From Actinobacteria bacterium Ga0077541 (GTDB lineage: Bacteria > Actinomycetota > Thermoleophilia > Miltoncostaeales > Miltoncostaeaceae), in the NCBI GenBank assembly GCA_001464995.1, contig LNEQ01000110.1:1-45754 (forward strand): a DNA stretch of 45,754 bases, read 5' to 3'. Position numbers and translations under genes: made by a program. Shown here in pieces: positions 29,089-39,362 of the stretch. Numbering within the stretch: position 1 is the stretch's first letter; the number at the start of each line of letters is the position of its first letter. A model generated the notes under the pieces. The model saw nothing but the letters and a program-made list of their open reading frames with translations. It ran no database searches and was not told where the DNA came from.

Positions 29089-29402
29089 CAGTCGAGCTTC
29101 TCCCCCGAGCGTGCCGAGACGCGCACGCGCGCGCCGTCGATCTCCTGGATGCGGACCCGGGTCGGACGCTTGTCCTTGGGGTCGATCAGGGACACGTTGG
29201 ACATGTGGATGGGCGCCGGCCGCTCGATGACGCCGCCCGGCTCGTTCGGCGGACGCGGCTTGGTGTGGCGCTTCATGAGGTTGACGCCCTCGACCAGCAC
29301 GCGCTGCTCTCCGGGACGGACCTCCAGCACGATCCCCGACTTGCCCTTGTCCTTGCCGGACAGGAGCACGACGCGATCGCCCTTGCGGATGCGGGCCGGC
29401 AC
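29088..29402 (-). CDS. rplX: 50S ribosomal protein L24 (uL24)
   Basis: 104 residues from GTG 29402, overlapping the rplN TAG by one base. [20 protein letters not shown] is the KOW motif, and [15 protein letters not shown] follows; it initiates large-subunit assembly. Confidence 0.97.
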   Translation of the reverse strand: MPARIRKGDRVVLLSGKDKGKSGIVLEVRPGEQRVLVEGVNLMKRHTKPRPPNEPGGVIERPAPIHMSNVSLIDPKDKRPTRVRIQEIDGARVRVSARSGEKLD

Positions 29403-29770
29403 TAGAGCACCTCCGGCGCGAGACTGATGATCTTCATGAAGTTCTTCTCGCGCAGCTCGCGGGCCACGGGACCGAAGATGCGGGTGCCGCGCGGGTTCTG
29501 GGCGTTGTCGATGATGACGGCGGCGTTCTCGTCGAAGGCGATGAAGGTGCCGTCACCGCGGCCGTGCTCCTTCTTGGTGCGCACGATCACCGCGCGCACG
29601 ACGTCGCCCTTCTTGATGGCGCCGTTGGGGACCGCCTGCTTGACCGTGCCGACGATGATGTCGCCCACGGACGCCGACCGGCGGCGCGAGCCGCCCATGA
29701 TCCGGATGCAGAGGATCTCACGGGCGCCGGTGTTGTCGGCGACGCGCAGACGTGTCTCGACCTGGATCAT
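29402..29770 (-). CDS. rplN: 50S ribosomal protein L14 (uL14)
   Basis: 122 residues starting [20 protein letters not shown], with [17 protein letters not shown] and [13 protein letters not shown]. It is among the most conserved ribosomal proteins and bridges the subunits. ATG 29770 overlaps the rpsQ stop (ATGA). Confidence 0.98.
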   Translation of the reverse strand: MIQVETRLRVADNTGAREILCIRIMGGSRRRSASVGDIIVGTVKQAVPNGAIKKGDVVRAVIVRTKKEHGRGDGTFIAFDENAAVIIDNAQNPRGTRIFGPVARELREKNFMKIISLAPEVL

Positions 29771-30048
29771 CGCGCCTTCTCGATGATCTCGACCAGGCGC
29801 CAGCGCTTCTGACGCGAGAGCGGCCGGCACTCCACGACGCGCACGAGGTCGCCGTCGGAGGCCTCGTTGCGCTCATCGTGGGCGTGCAGCTTGGACGAGG
29901 TGCGCACCGTCTTCCCGTAGACCGGGTGGGCACGGGACGTCTCGAGGCGCACGGTGATCGTCTTGTCGCGCGACGACGACACCACGAGGCCCTGACGGGA
30001 CTTGCGCGGCGCGACCGACTCCTGGGGTGTGCGGGCGGCGGGGCTCAC
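29767..30048 (-). CDS. rpsQ: 30S ribosomal protein S17 (uS17)
   Basis: 93 residues from GTG 30048. [35 protein letters not shown] and the C-terminal LVEIIEKAR are typical. Starts in a GTGA overlap with rpmC. Confidence 0.97.
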   Translation of the reverse strand: MSPAARTPQESVAPRKSRQGLVVSSSRDKTITVRLETSRAHPVYGKTVRTSSKLHAHDERNEASDGDLVRVVECRPLSRQKRWRLVEIIEKAR

Positions 30049-30239
30049 GACGCACGCTCCCGCTCGTGGGCGACGGTGAGGATGCGGGCGATCTCACGGC
30101 GACGCGCGTTGAGCTCGGAGGTCCGCTCGAGGGAGCCGGACGCGTGCTGGAAGCGCAGGTTGAAGTGCGCCTCGCGGGCGGTCTCGAGCGTCCGGGCCAG
30201 CTCGTCGTCGGACAGGTCTCTGATCTCTTTCGCCTTCAC
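30045..30239 (-). CDS. rpmC: 50S ribosomal protein L29 (uL29)
   Basis: 64 residues, a two-helix protein from GTG 30239: [20 protein letters not shown], then [18 protein letters not shown]. It lies at the tunnel exit near L23 and is part of the trigger-factor/SRP docking area. Confidence 0.96.
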   Translation of the reverse strand: MKAKEIRDLSDDELARTLETAREAHFNLRFQHASGSLERTSELNARRREIARILTVAHERERAS

Positions 30240-30242
30240 GTT

Positions 30243-30656
30243 CTAACCATCCTCACGGGTGACGAATTTGCAGCGGATCGGCAGCTTGTTCGCCGCGAGG
30301 CGCATGGCGTCGCGGGCGAGCGGCTCGGGGACGCCGGCCAGCTCGAACATGATGCGACCCGGCTTCACCACGGCGACCCACCCCTCGGGCGAGCCCTTGC
30401 CGGAACCCATGCGGGTCTCGGCGGCCTTCTTGGTGAAGGGGAGCTGCGGGAAGATGTTGATCCAGACCTTGCCACCGCGCTTGATGCGGCGGGTCATGGC
30501 GATACGGGCGGCCTCGATCTGCCGGTTGGTGATGGCCGCGGGCTCGAGGGCCTTGAGGCCGAACTCACCGAAGTGCAGGACGTGGTTGCCCTTGGAGAGG
30601 CCCTGGCGGCGACCGCGGTGGTGCTTGCGGTGCTTGACCCTCTTCGGCATCAGCAT
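30243..30656 (-). CDS. rplP: 50S ribosomal protein L16 (uL16)
   Basis: 137 residues. [52 protein letters not shown] and [18 protein letters not shown] are diagnostic; it organises the A-site side of the peptidyl-transferase region. ATG 30656 overlaps the rpsC stop (TAATG); the second ATG at 30650 gives the classical MPKR start. Confidence 0.97.
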   Translation of the reverse strand: MLMPKRVKHRKHHRGRRQGLSKGNHVLHFGEFGLKALEPAAITNRQIEAARIAMTRRIKRGGKVWINIFPQLPFTKKAAETRMGSGKGSPEGWVAVVKPGRIMFELAGVPEPLARDAMRLAANKLPIRCKFVTREDG

Positions 30657-31435
30657 TAGGAGGCACCCCCGGAGGTCGCAGCGTCGGCGGAGCCACGGTC
30701 CTGGCGGGGACGGCGGTCGCCGTCGCCGCCCGGGCGCCGGTCGCGGCGCGGACGACGCGGCGGCGGGGCCGCGTCCATGTCGGTGCGGCCACGGCTGTCG
30801 GTGACGCCCTCGGGCAGGACCTCGCCCTTGTTGATCCAGACCTTCACGCCGATGCGGCCGAAGGTGGTCTTGGCCTCGTGGAAGCCGTAGTCGATGTCGG
30901 CGCGCAGGGTGTGCAGCGGGACGCGGCCGTCCGAGTAGTGCTCGGACCGGGACATCTCGGTGCCGCCCAGCCGCCCGCCGCACTGGACCTTGACGCCCTG
31001 GGCGCCGGACCGCATGGCGGAGGTCAGCGCGCGCTTCATCGCGCGGCGGAAGCTCACCCGGTTCTCGAGCTGCTCGGCGATCGACTGGGCGACCAGCTTC
31101 GCGTCGAGCTCGGGGCGCTTGATCTCGTTGATGTTCACCTGGATCTGCTTGCCGGTGAGCCGGTTCAGCTCGCGGCGCAGCGCGTCCACCTCGGAGCCGC
31201 TCTTGCCGATCACGATCCCGGGACGGGCCGTGAAGATGTCGACGGTGAGCTTGGTCTGATCCTTCTTCAGGTGGATCGAGGAGAGGCCGGCGTGGCTCAG
31301 CTTGCGCGTGATGTGGTTCCGGACGACCCGGTCCTCATCGAGGTACTTGGCGAAGTCGCGCTCGGTGAACCAGTTGCTGCGCCAGCCGTTCAGGACGCCG
31401 AGGCGGAAGCCCGTGGGATTGATCTTCTGGCCCAT
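30656..31435 (-). CDS. rpsC: 30S ribosomal protein S3 (uS3)
   Basis: 259 residues. [20 protein letters not shown] and the KH motif [15 protein letters not shown] are diagnostic, with [15 protein letters not shown] ending the core near residue 215. A 40-residue tail rich in Arg, Asp, Pro and Gly follows ([20 protein letters not shown]), longer than in most S3 proteins. S3 lines the mRNA entry channel. Confidence 0.97.
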   Translation of the reverse strand: MGQKINPTGFRLGVLNGWRSNWFTERDFAKYLDEDRVVRNHITRKLSHAGLSSIHLKKDQTKLTVDIFTARPGIVIGKSGSEVDALRRELNRLTGKQIQVNINEIKRPELDAKLVAQSIAEQLENRVSFRRAMKRALTSAMRSGAQGVKVQCGGRLGGTEMSRSEHYSDGRVPLHTLRADIDYGFHEAKTTFGRIGVKVWINKGEVLPEGVTDSRGRTDMDAAPPPRRPRRDRRPGGDGDRRPRQDRGSADAATSGGAS

Positions 31436-31438
31436 TGT

Positions 31439-31804
31439 CTAGCGTCCCGTCTCGGCGAGGCCGATGGTGATGTGGCACGTGCGCTTCATGATCGAGGTGG
31501 CGCGGCCCTGGGCGCGCGGCCGGAACCGCTTGATCGTCGGCCCCTCGTCCACGGTGACCTTGACGAGCCGCAGCTCGCGGGCGTCGAGGCCGTGGTTGTG
31601 GTCCGCGTTGGCGACGGCCGACTGCAGCACCTTGCTGAGCGGCACGGCGGCCGCGCGGGTGCTGAAGGCGAGGATCGCCTGGGCGTCGGCGACCGACTTG
31701 CCGCGCACGAGGTCGGCGACCAGGCGGCCCTTGCGGGCCGAGGTGCGCACGTACTTCGCGCTGGCCTCGACCACCTTCGGGGTCTCGGGGGCGTCGGTGC
31801 TCAT
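31439..31804 (-). CDS. rplV: 50S ribosomal protein L22 (uL22)
   Basis: 121 residues. [20 protein letters not shown] and the tunnel beta-hairpin [20 protein letters not shown] are typical; no macrolide-resistance insertion or deletion is evident in the hairpin. ATG 31804 overlaps the rpsS stop by four bases. Confidence 0.97.
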   Translation of the reverse strand: MSTDAPETPKVVEASAKYVRTSARKGRLVADLVRGKSVADAQAILAFSTRAAAVPLSKVLQSAVANADHNHGLDARELRLVKVTVDEGPTIKRFRPRAQGRATSIMKRTCHITIGLAETGR

Positions 31805-32085
31805 CGGCGCATCGTCGAGGTCCGGTCGGAGCCGCCGTGGCCCCGATAGGTGCGCGTCGGCGCGAACTCGCCGAGCTTGTGGCCCACCATGCTCTCGCTG
31901 ATGAAGACGGGCACGTGCTTGCGCCCGTCGTGGATCGCGATCGTGTGACCGACCATCTCCGGGAAGATGGTCGACGAACGCGACCACGTCCGGACGATGC
32001 GCTTCTCATTGGCGACGTTCATGTCCTCGATCCGCTTCATCAAGCGGTCGTCGACGAACGGCCCCTTCTTCAGACTGCGACCCAT
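31801..32085 (-). CDS. rpsS: 30S ribosomal protein S19 (uS19)
   Basis: 94 residues: [46 protein letters not shown] and [19 protein letters not shown]. It forms part of the 30S head. Six bases after rplB. Confidence 0.97.
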   Translation of the reverse strand: MGRSLKKGPFVDDRLMKRIEDMNVANEKRIVRTWSRSSTIFPEMVGHTIAIHDGRKHVPVFISESMVGHKLGEFAPTRTYRGHGGSDRTSTMRR

Positions 32086-32091
32086 CTGCCC

Positions 32092-32940
32092 TTACCGGCC
32101 TTCCGTGTGCTTGCCGCGCTTGCGGCCGCGAACGATGTACTTGCTGCTGGGCTTGCCCTTCACCCGGGTGCGGTAGCCGTTGGTCGGCTTGCCCCACGGG
32201 GTCACGGGGTGACGGCCCGAGTTGCTCTTGCCCTCACCACCGCCGTGCGGGTGGTCCACCGGGTTCATGGCGGAGCCGCGGACCTTGGGGCGCTTGCCCT
32301 TCCAGCGGCTGCGGCCGGCCTTGCCGATGGTGATGTTCTCGTGAGTGACGTTGCCGATCTGACCGATGGTCGCCCGGCAGTCGAGGTGCACGAGGCGCAT
32401 CTCCGTGGAGGGCAGGCGCACGGTGCCGTACTCGCCCTCCTTCGCCATCAACTGGGCACCGGTGCCGGCGGAGCGGCACAGCTGGCCGCCGCGGCCGATC
32501 TGGAGCTCGATGTTGTGGACGATCGTGCCGGTCGGGATGTCGCGCAGCGCGAGCGAGTTGCCCGGCTTGATGTCGGCCTTGGGACCGCTCATCACCGTGT
32601 CGCCGACGCGCAGGCGCAGCGGCGCGAGGATGTAGCGCTTCTCGCCGTCGGCGTAGTGGAGCAGCGCGATGCGCGCCGACCGGTTGGGGTCGTACTCCAC
32701 CGAGGCCACGCGCGCCGGGATGTCGTCCTTGCGGCGCTTGAAGTCGATGATGCGGTAGCGGCGCTTGTGGCCCCCGCCGATGTGGCGGCTGGTGACGCGG
32801 CCGTTGTTGTTGCGCCCACCCGTCTTGCTGATCTTGTCGAGCAGCGACTTCTCGGGCTCGGTCTTGGTGACCTCCTCGAAGTCCGAACCGGTCATGAAGC
32901 GCCGGCTCGGCGAGGTGGGCTTGTACTTTCTTATGCCCAT
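32092..32940 (-). CDS. rplB: 50S ribosomal protein L2 (uL2)
   Basis: 282 residues, starting [41 protein letters not shown] and the C-terminal [14 protein letters not shown], whose His has been implicated in peptidyl-transferase-centre function, are intact. One base separates it from rplW. Confidence 0.98.
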   Translation of the reverse strand: MGIRKYKPTSPSRRFMTGSDFEEVTKTEPEKSLLDKISKTGGRNNNGRVTSRHIGGGHKRRYRIIDFKRRKDDIPARVASVEYDPNRSARIALLHYADGEKRYILAPLRLRVGDTVMSGPKADIKPGNSLALRDIPTGTIVHNIELQIGRGGQLCRSAGTGAQLMAKEGEYGTVRLPSTEMRLVHLDCRATIGQIGNVTHENITIGKAGRSRWKGKRPKVRGSAMNPVDHPHGGGEGKSNSGRHPVTPWGKPTNGYRTRVKGKPSSKYIVRGRKRGKHTEGR

Positions 32941-32941
32941 G

Positions 32942-33244
32942 TCAGGCCCCCTCGAAGAGCTCGATCTTGTCGCCGGGCTTCAGCTCGACGATGGCCTTCT
33001 TCCACCCGGGGCGGCGGCCGCGCGTGGCGCCGCGCCGCTTGGGCTTGCTCTGGACGGTCACCGTGCGCACATCGGTCACCGTGACGTCGAAGAGGTCCTC
33101 GATCGCCTGACGGATCTCCGTCTTGTGCGCGCCGTCGAGCACGCGGAAGGTGTACTGGTTGTGCGCCTGGACGAGCTGGAAGCTCTTCTCGGAGATGACC
33201 GGCGACACGATGGCCCGCCGGATGTCGTCGCGAAGCTGGGTCAC
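32942..33244 (-). CDS. rplW: 50S ribosomal protein L23 (uL23)
   Basis: 100 residues from GTG 33244, overlapping the rplD stop (GTGA). [21 protein letters not shown] and [22 protein letters not shown] are typical; it is the main docking site for trigger factor and SRP at the tunnel exit. Confidence 0.97.
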   Translation of the reverse strand: MTQLRDDIRRAIVSPVISEKSFQLVQAHNQYTFRVLDGAHKTEIRQAIEDLFDVTVTDVRTVTVQSKPKRRGATRGRRPGWKKAIVELKPGDKIELFEGA

Positions 33245-34224
33245 GACTTCTGCTCCTCGTCCGGCGTGGTCTCGGCCTCGGGGGCCTCGTCGGACTCGGC
33301 GACGGCCTCCTCGACCTCGGGGCTCTCCTCGAGCTCCTCGACCTCGGCGGGCGCCTCGGCCACGGCCTCCTCGACCGCGACGTCCTCGACCTCGACGGCC
33401 TCAGCCTCCGCGACCTCGGTCTCCGCGACCTCGGCCTCGGGCGCCTCGGCGGCCGGGGCCGCCTTCTTGGCGCGCGAGCGCTTCGGCTTGGCCGGCGCCT
33501 CCTCCGCGTCGGCGACGGCGTTCGCGGGCGCCGGCGGCGCGGCCTTCTTGACGGCGGGCTTGCGCTTCGGCTTCGGGGAGACCGCCTCGACGGTCAGCTC
33601 GTCGCGCGTGATGCGCTCCCACACGGCCTTCTCGAACAGGATGGAGCGGGTGGCGACCACATCGACCGTCTCCAGCTCGATGCCGGCCAGGACGTAGACG
33701 CCGTCGATGTTGCGCAGCGAGCGCGCGACCACCGAGTGGACGTCCTCGACCACGACCAGCAGCGGGCGGGCGGCGATGCCCTCCGGGGCCTGGCGGAGAT
33801 ACTCGAGGCCGCGCTTGGTGGAGGGCGCCTCCCAGTCGGTCGGGTCCATCACCGCAGCCGAGCCGCGCTCGACGTGGGCGCGCAGGGCGGCCCGGAACGC
33901 CTGCTGGCGGACCTTGCGGTTGACCTTGCCGCCGTAGCTGCGCGGCGTCGGGCCGAAGACGATGCCACCGCCGGTCCAGATCGGCGACCGCGAGGAGCCG
34001 GCCCGGGCGCGCCCGGTGCCCTTCTGGCGCCACGGCTTCGATCCTCCACCGCGCACCTGGCCGCGCGTGCGCGTGGAGTGCGTGCCGGCGCGGCGAGCGG
34101 CGAGCTCGGCGACGACGGTCTCGTGGATGAGGTGCTGCTTGATGGGCTGCTCGGCGATCGCCGGGGACAGCGCCGCGTGGCCGGCCGCGAGGCCGTCCGC
34201 GTCGAGCACGGGAAGGGATGCCAT
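33241..34224 (-). CDS. rplD: 50S ribosomal protein L4 (uL4) with a long charged C-terminal extension
   Basis: 327 residues against about 205-215 normally. Residues 1-214 are a standard L4, including the tunnel loop GGGSKPWRQKGTGRARAGSS and the C-terminal NIDGVYVLAGIELETVDVV. Residues 215-260 are Lys/Ala/Pro-rich (KPKRKPAVKKAAPPAPA), and 260-327 are Glu/Ala/Val-rich (EVAETEVAEAEAVEVEDVAV), ending TPDEEQKS. The frame is continuous to the rplW overlap, so the tail is translated. In E. coli L4 also represses the S10 operon; a role for the tail is unknown. Confidence 0.97.
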   Translation of the reverse strand: MASLPVLDADGLAAGHAALSPAIAEQPIKQHLIHETVVAELAARRAGTHSTRTRGQVRGGGSKPWRQKGTGRARAGSSRSPIWTGGGIVFGPTPRSYGGKVNRKVRQQAFRAALRAHVERGSAAVMDPTDWEAPSTKRGLEYLRQAPEGIAARPLLVVVEDVHSVVARSLRNIDGVYVLAGIELETVDVVATRSILFEKAVWERITRDELTVEAVSPKPKRKPAVKKAAPPAPANAVADAEEAPAKPKRSRAKKAAPAAEAPEAEVAETEVAEAEAVEVEDVAVEEAVAEAPAEVEELEESPEVEEAVAESDEAPEAETTPDEEQKS

Positions 34225-34847
34225 TACTCGGGCCTCACGATGACGATGCCGTTCACTCCCCCGGGGACGGCGCCCCGGACGAGCAGGAGGTTGCGGTCGG
34301 GGTCGCGATCCACGATCTGCAGGCCGCGCTGGGTGACGGTGCGCGCACCCATGTGACCGCTCATCCGCATGCCCTTGAAGACGCGCGCGGGGTAGGCGGC
34401 GGCGCCGATCGAGCCCGGGGCGCGGACGTTGTGCGAGCCGTGGCTCACGGGACCCCGGCGGAAGTTGTGGCGCTTGATCGTGCCGGCGTAGCCCTTGCCC
34501 TTCGAGGTGCCGGTGACCCGGACCATCTGGCCCGGCTCGAACGGCTCGACGGTGACGACGTCGCCGATCGAGACTCCCTCGAGGCCGAGCTCCTCGGCCG
34601 AGAACTCGACCAGGTGGCGGATCGGCGGCGCGGACGCCTTCTTCAGGTGACCGAGCTCGGGCTTGCTGAGGCCCTTCGGCTTGATGGCGCCGAAGCCGAG
34701 CTGGACGGCGTCGTAGCCGTCGGTCTCCATGGTCTTGACCTGGGTGACGTGGCAGGGGCCGGCCTCGATCACGGTGAGGGGCACGCGCGCGCCGTCCTCG
34801 CCGAAGATCTGGGTCATGCCGACCTTGCGTCCGATGATCGCGGGCAC
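34224..34847 (-). CDS. rplC: 50S ribosomal protein L3 (uL3)
   Basis: 207 residues from GTG 34847. MPAIIGRKVGMTQIFGEDG, KGKGYAGTIKRHNFRRGPVSHGS and RVFKGMRMSGHMGARTVT are diagnostic, including the loop that approaches the peptidyl-transferase centre. The stop shares a base with the rplD ATG (TAATG). Confidence 0.98.
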   Translation of the reverse strand: MPAIIGRKVGMTQIFGEDGARVPLTVIEAGPCHVTQVKTMETDGYDAVQLGFGAIKPKGLSKPELGHLKKASAPPIRHLVEFSAEELGLEGVSIGDVVTVEPFEPGQMVRVTGTSKGKGYAGTIKRHNFRRGPVSHGSHNVRAPGSIGAAAYPARVFKGMRMSGHMGARTVTQRGLQIVDRDPDRNLLLVRGAVPGGVNGIVIVRPE

Positions 34848-34851
34848 CGGG

Positions 34852-35160
34852 CTACGCCTTGATCTCGATGTCGACGCCGGCGGGAAGGTCGAGCCGCATG
34901 AGCGAGTCGACCGTCTTCGGCGTCGGCGAGTAGATGTCGATGAGGCGCTTGTGCGTGCGGATCTCGAAGTGCTCCCGCGAGTCCTTGTCCTTGAACGGGC
35001 CGCGGATGACGCAGTACACGTTCCGCTCCGTCGGCAGGGGTACGGGTCCGGAGATCGTCGCCCCGCTGCGCTGGGCCGTCTCCACGATGGATGCCGCGCT
35101 CTTGTCGATCAGCTCGTGATCGTAGGCCTTGAGGCGAATCCTGATCTTGTTCTGCTGCAC
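34852..35160 (-). CDS. rpsJ: 30S ribosomal protein S10 (uS10)
   Basis: 102 residues from GTG 35160. [29 protein letters not shown] and [24 protein letters not shown] are typical. S10 is the first gene of the S10 operon and can also act with NusB in antitermination. Only 23 bases separate it from the terminator after tuf, so no private promoter is obvious. Confidence 0.97.
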   Translation of the reverse strand: MQQNKIRIRLKAYDHELIDKSAASIVETAQRSGATISGPVPLPTERNVYCVIRGPFKDKDSREHFEIRTHKRLIDIYSPTPKTVDSLMRLDLPAGVDIEIKA

Positions 35161-35183
35161 TCGTGAAGCGCCTTTGCGTCGGG

Positions 35184-35223
35184 AAAGAAAACCCCGCCGC
35201 CTCCGGTGGTGGAGACGACGGGG
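35184..35223 (-). terminator. Rho-independent terminator between tuf and rpsJ
   Basis: On the minus strand a 13-base arm pairs with GGAGGCGGCGGGG (one or two mismatches) around a 6-base loop, followed by TTTTCTTT. It begins 17 bases after the tuf stop and is the most classical terminator in the window. Read-through would feed the S10 operon. Confidence 0.85.
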
Positions 35224-35239
35224 TCGGGGACGTGCCCTG

Positions 35240-36427
<1,188 letters not shown>

Positions 36428-36455
36428 CGATAGCTCCCTCTGAGCACTCTGCGTG

Positions 36456-36473
36456 GCGGCCGCTTTCGGCCGC
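36456..36473 (-). other. Second hairpin in the tuf leader
   Basis: GCGGCCG pairs with CGGCCGC around a 4-base loop, 7 bp with no mismatch, ending about 17 bases before the tuf ribosome-binding site. With the upstream terminator-like stem it gives the leader two stable hairpins. Confidence 0.5.
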
Positions 36474-36501
36474 GCTCATCGACTAGACGTCCCCCCGGCG
36501 C

Positions 36502-36528
36502 AAAACGCGCGGCCAGAAGGGCCGCGCG
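36502..36528 (-). terminator. Terminator-like hairpin inside the tuf leader (possible attenuator)
   Basis: A perfect 9-bp stem CGCGCGGCC/GGCCGCGCG with a 5-base loop, followed on the minus strand by TTTT. It lies downstream of the candidate tuf promoter and upstream of tuf, so it would stop tuf transcription unless read through. It could alternatively block antisense read-through from the right. Confidence 0.6.
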
Positions 36529-36560
36529 CAGCAAAACCGGGCGCTCCGTAGAGCCGGGGT

Positions 36561-36588
36561 AGATTAGCAAAGACCCCCCGGCCCGCAA
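36561..36588 (-). promoter_or_regulatory. Candidate tuf promoter, extended -10
   Basis: TTGCGG and TAATCT are 16 bases apart, and the -10 is preceded by TGC (TGCTAATCT), an extended -10. Transcription would start near 36554, giving a leader of roughly 125 bases. Confidence 0.5.
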
Positions 36589-36638
36589 GGCACATCCGCT
36601 GGTGGTTCCCAAGGTGTGGCACGCACCCGTGGAGACCG

Positions 36639-36644
36639 TAGCAT
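36639..36644 (+). promoter_or_regulatory. -10 of a leaderless promoter for the YdiJ-like gene
   Basis: TAGCAT ends 6 bases before ATG 36651. No Shine-Dalgarno sequence is present. Confidence 0.4.
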
Positions 36645-36650
36645 CCGGCG

Positions 36651-39362
36651 ATGAGGTCGTCTGAGATGGTCGCGATGCTGCGCCGCTCCGCCGTGGGCGA
36701 GGTGCGCGACGACGCGGCCTCGCGGGAGCTCTACGCGAGCGATGCGAGCATCTACCGGCGGGTCCCGGCGGCCACCCTCAGGGCGCACGACGGCGACGAC
36801 CTCGACGCCGCCCTGGAGGCCTGCCGGGAGACCGGCGTGCCCCTCACCATGCGCGGCGCGGGGACGAGCCTCGCGGGCCAGGCGGTCGGGCGCGGCCTGG
36901 TGGTGGACTGCTCGTCGCTGCGGGGGATCGAGATCGATCCCGGCGCGCGCGTCGCGCGGGTGGGCCCCGGCGTGGTGCTGGACGACCTCAACCGCGCTGC
37001 GGCTGCGCACGGGCTCGCCTTCGGGCCGGACGTCGCCACCGCGAGCCGGGCGACGCTCGGGGGCATGATCGCCAACAACTCCGCGGGCGCCCGCTCGGTG
37101 GTGCACGGGCTCACGGCGGACCACGTGCTGGCGCTCGAGGTGACCCTCGCCGGCGGCGAGCGGGCGACGCTCCGGCGCGGCGCGCCGGCGCCGGCCGCGC
37201 TGGAGGCGGCTCGGGCGCTCGCCGCAGAGGCCCGGCCGCCGGACCTGGTGCGGCGGGTCTCCGGCTACGCGCTCGAGGCGCTCGGCGGCGACGCCCCCGA
37301 CTGGCCGCGGGTGCTCTGCGGATCGGAGGGGACGCTGGCGATCACGCGCGCCGCGGAGCTGCGCCTGGTGGAGCGGCCGGCGGCGCGGGGGCTCGCCCTC
37401 GTCACCTTCCCCTCGGTCGACGCCGCGCTCGAGGCGGTGGTCGGGCTGCTCGAGGCGGGGCCCTCGGCGATCGAGCTGATGGACCGCTCGCTGCTCGACC
37501 CGGCCAACCGGCCGCCCTCGGTCCGGGCCGTGATGGGCTTCGCCGCCGACGCCGCCGCCTCGCTGATCGTTGAGCACAGCGGTGACGCCGAGGGCGTGCG
37601 GGAGCGGCTCGCGGCGATCCGCGGCGCCCGCGTCGTCACCGGGGCCGCCGAGCAGGCGGCGGTGTGGGCGGTGCGCCGCTCCGGCATCGCGCGGGCGCTG
37701 CGGGCCGACGGCGCCGTGGCGGCCGGCGACCCGCGGCCGCTCGCGTTCATCGAGGATCCGGCGGTGCCGCCGGCCCGGCTCGCCGCGTTCGCGCGCGATG
37801 TGCGGGGCGTGCTCGCCCGCGAGGGGGTCCCGGCCGTCTGGTACGGCCACGCGAGCGTCGGCTGCCTCCACATACGGCCCCTGATGGACCTCCGGCTGCC
37901 GGGGTCGGTGGCGACCCTCCGTCGCGTCGCCGAGGAGGTGGCCGACCTGGTCGCCGCGCACGGCGGCTCACTCTCGGGGGAGCACGGCGACGGGCGCCTG
38001 CGCAGCGAGCTGCTGCCCCGGATGTACCCGCCGGCGACGATCGACGCGTTCGCCGAGCTCAAGCGCCGGCTCGACCCCCTTCGCGTGCTCAACCCCGGGG
38101 TGCTCACCGACCCCGAGCCGCTGGACTCGGGGCTCCGCCTGGCCGCCTCGCCGTCGCGGCGGCCGCTCCGGACGGCGATGGACTTCGCCGCCGAGGGCGG
38201 CCTCGCTCGGGCGGGTGAGGCCTGCAACGGCAACGGCGCCTGCCGCTCACGGGCCGGCGCGATGTGCCCGAGCTTCCAGGCTCTGGGGGACGAGCGGCAC
38301 TCCACCCGGGGCCGCGCGGTGATCCTGCGTGCGGCCCTCGAAGGTAATCTTCCGGCCGGCCTGGCCGATGACGGCCTCCATGAGGCCCTCGAACTGTGCC
38401 TGGGATGCAAGGCGTGCGCATCCGAGTGCCCCGCCCAGGTCGACATGGCCCGCCTGAAGGTGGAGGCGCTCGCCCACCGCCACCGCGCCCACGGGGTCCC
38501 CCTCGAGGCGCGCGTCGCCGGCCATGCGCACGACCTGCTGGCCGTGGGCGCGCGCGTGCCCCGGCTCGCCGCGCTCGCGGCCCGCGCCGCAGCGCGGATC
38601 GGCGGAGAGGCACCGCCCGTCCCGGTGCGGCAGTGGCGCGCGGCCCGGCGCGCCCGGCGCGCGGGCGGGCTCGGCGACGTCGCGCTCATGGCCGACACCT
38701 TCACGCGGTACCTCCACCCCGGCGTCGGCGAGGCGGCTCTGCGCGTTCTGGCCGCGTGCGGGGCCCGGACCCAGGTGGTCGACCCGGGCTGCTGCGGCCG
38801 CCCCCTGCTCTCGCAGGGCCTGGTCGGACCGGCGCGCGACCGCGCCCGGCGGGCGCTCGACCGGCTCGCCCCCCACGCGATCGCCGGCCGGCGGATCGTG
38901 GTGCTGGAGCCCTCGTGCTGGTCGATGCTCGTCGACGACCTGCCCCGCCTGGTGCCCGGCGACCCCCGCGCACGGTGGGTCGCCGACGCCGCCGTGACCT
39001 TCGAGCGGGCCGTGGCCGAGCTCGGACCACCGCCACTGCGCGAGGAGACCGGCGACCCCGTCGTCCACGAGCACTGCCACGCCCGCGCACTCGGCGGCGG
39101 CCGTGAGGGCGCCGCGGCGCTCGCGGCGCTGCCGGGGCTCGCGATGCGCGACTCCGGGGCCGGGTGCTGCGGGATGGCGGGCGCCTTCGGTTACCGTCAC
39201 GGCGACATGTCGCGCGCCATCGCCGAGGACCGTCTCGCCCCCGCCGTCCGCGCGGCCTCGATCGCCGTGGCCGCAGGGACGTCCTGCCGCGCCCAGATCT
39301 CGCGGACGACCGGCCGGCCCGCGCTGCACCCGGCCGAGCACCTCGCGGCGAGGCTGGCGTGA
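36651..39362 (+). CDS. FAD-linked oxidase fused to 4Fe-4S and CCG domains (YdiJ / D-2-hydroxyacid dehydrogenase type)
   Basis: 903 residues. The FAD-binding PCMH-type domain has TMRGAGTSLAGQAVG (about 65-79) and GGMIANNSAGARS. The FAD-oxidase C-terminal domain contains the HGDGRLRSELLP motif. Two Fe-S cluster regions are CNGNGACRSRAGAMCPSFQ and CLGCKACASECPAQVDM, and two CCG motifs are DPGCCGRPL and GAGCCGMAGAFGY. This is the single-chain architecture of YdiJ, a D-2-hydroxyglutarate/D-lactate-type dehydrogenase passing electrons to a quinone or flavoprotein. It lies between tuf and fusA on the opposite strand, an unusual place. The next gene starts in its stop codon. Confidence 0.92.
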   Translation: MRSSEMVAMLRRSAVGEVRDDAASRELYASDASIYRRVPAATLRAHDGDDLDAALEACRETGVPLTMRGAGTSLAGQAVGRGLVVDCSSLRGIEIDPGARVARVGPGVVLDDLNRAAAAHGLAFGPDVATASRATLGGMIANNSAGARSVVHGLTADHVLALEVTLAGGERATLRRGAPAPAALEAARALAAEARPPDLVRRVSGYALEALGGDAPDWPRVLCGSEGTLAITRAAELRLVERPAARGLALVTFPSVDAALEAVVGLLEAGPSAIELMDRSLLDPANRPPSVRAVMGFAADAAASLIVEHSGDAEGVRERLAAIRGARVVTGAAEQAAVWAVRRSGIARALRADGAVAAGDPRPLAFIEDPAVPPARLAAFARDVRGVLAREGVPAVWYGHASVGCLHIRPLMDLRLPGSVATLRRVAEEVADLVAAHGGSLSGEHGDGRLRSELLPRMYPPATIDAFAELKRRLDPLRVLNPGVLTDPEPLDSGLRLAASPSRRPLRTAMDFAAEGGLARAGEACNGNGACRSRAGAMCPSFQALGDERHSTRGRAVILRAALEGNLPAGLADDGLHEALELCLGCKACASECPAQVDMARLKVEALAHRHRAHGVPLEARVAGHAHDLLAVGARVPRLAALAARAAARIGGEAPPVPVRQWRAARRARRAGGLGDVALMADTFTRYLHPGVGEAALRVLAACGARTQVVDPGCCGRPLLSQGLVGPARDRARRALDRLAPHAIAGRRIVVLEPSCWSMLVDDLPRLVPGDPRARWVADAAVTFERAVAELGPPPLREETGDPVVHEHCHARALGGGREGAAALAALPGLAMRDSGAGCCGMAGAFGYRHGDMSRAIAEDRLAPAVRAASIAVAAGTSCRAQISRTTGRPALHPAEHLAARLA

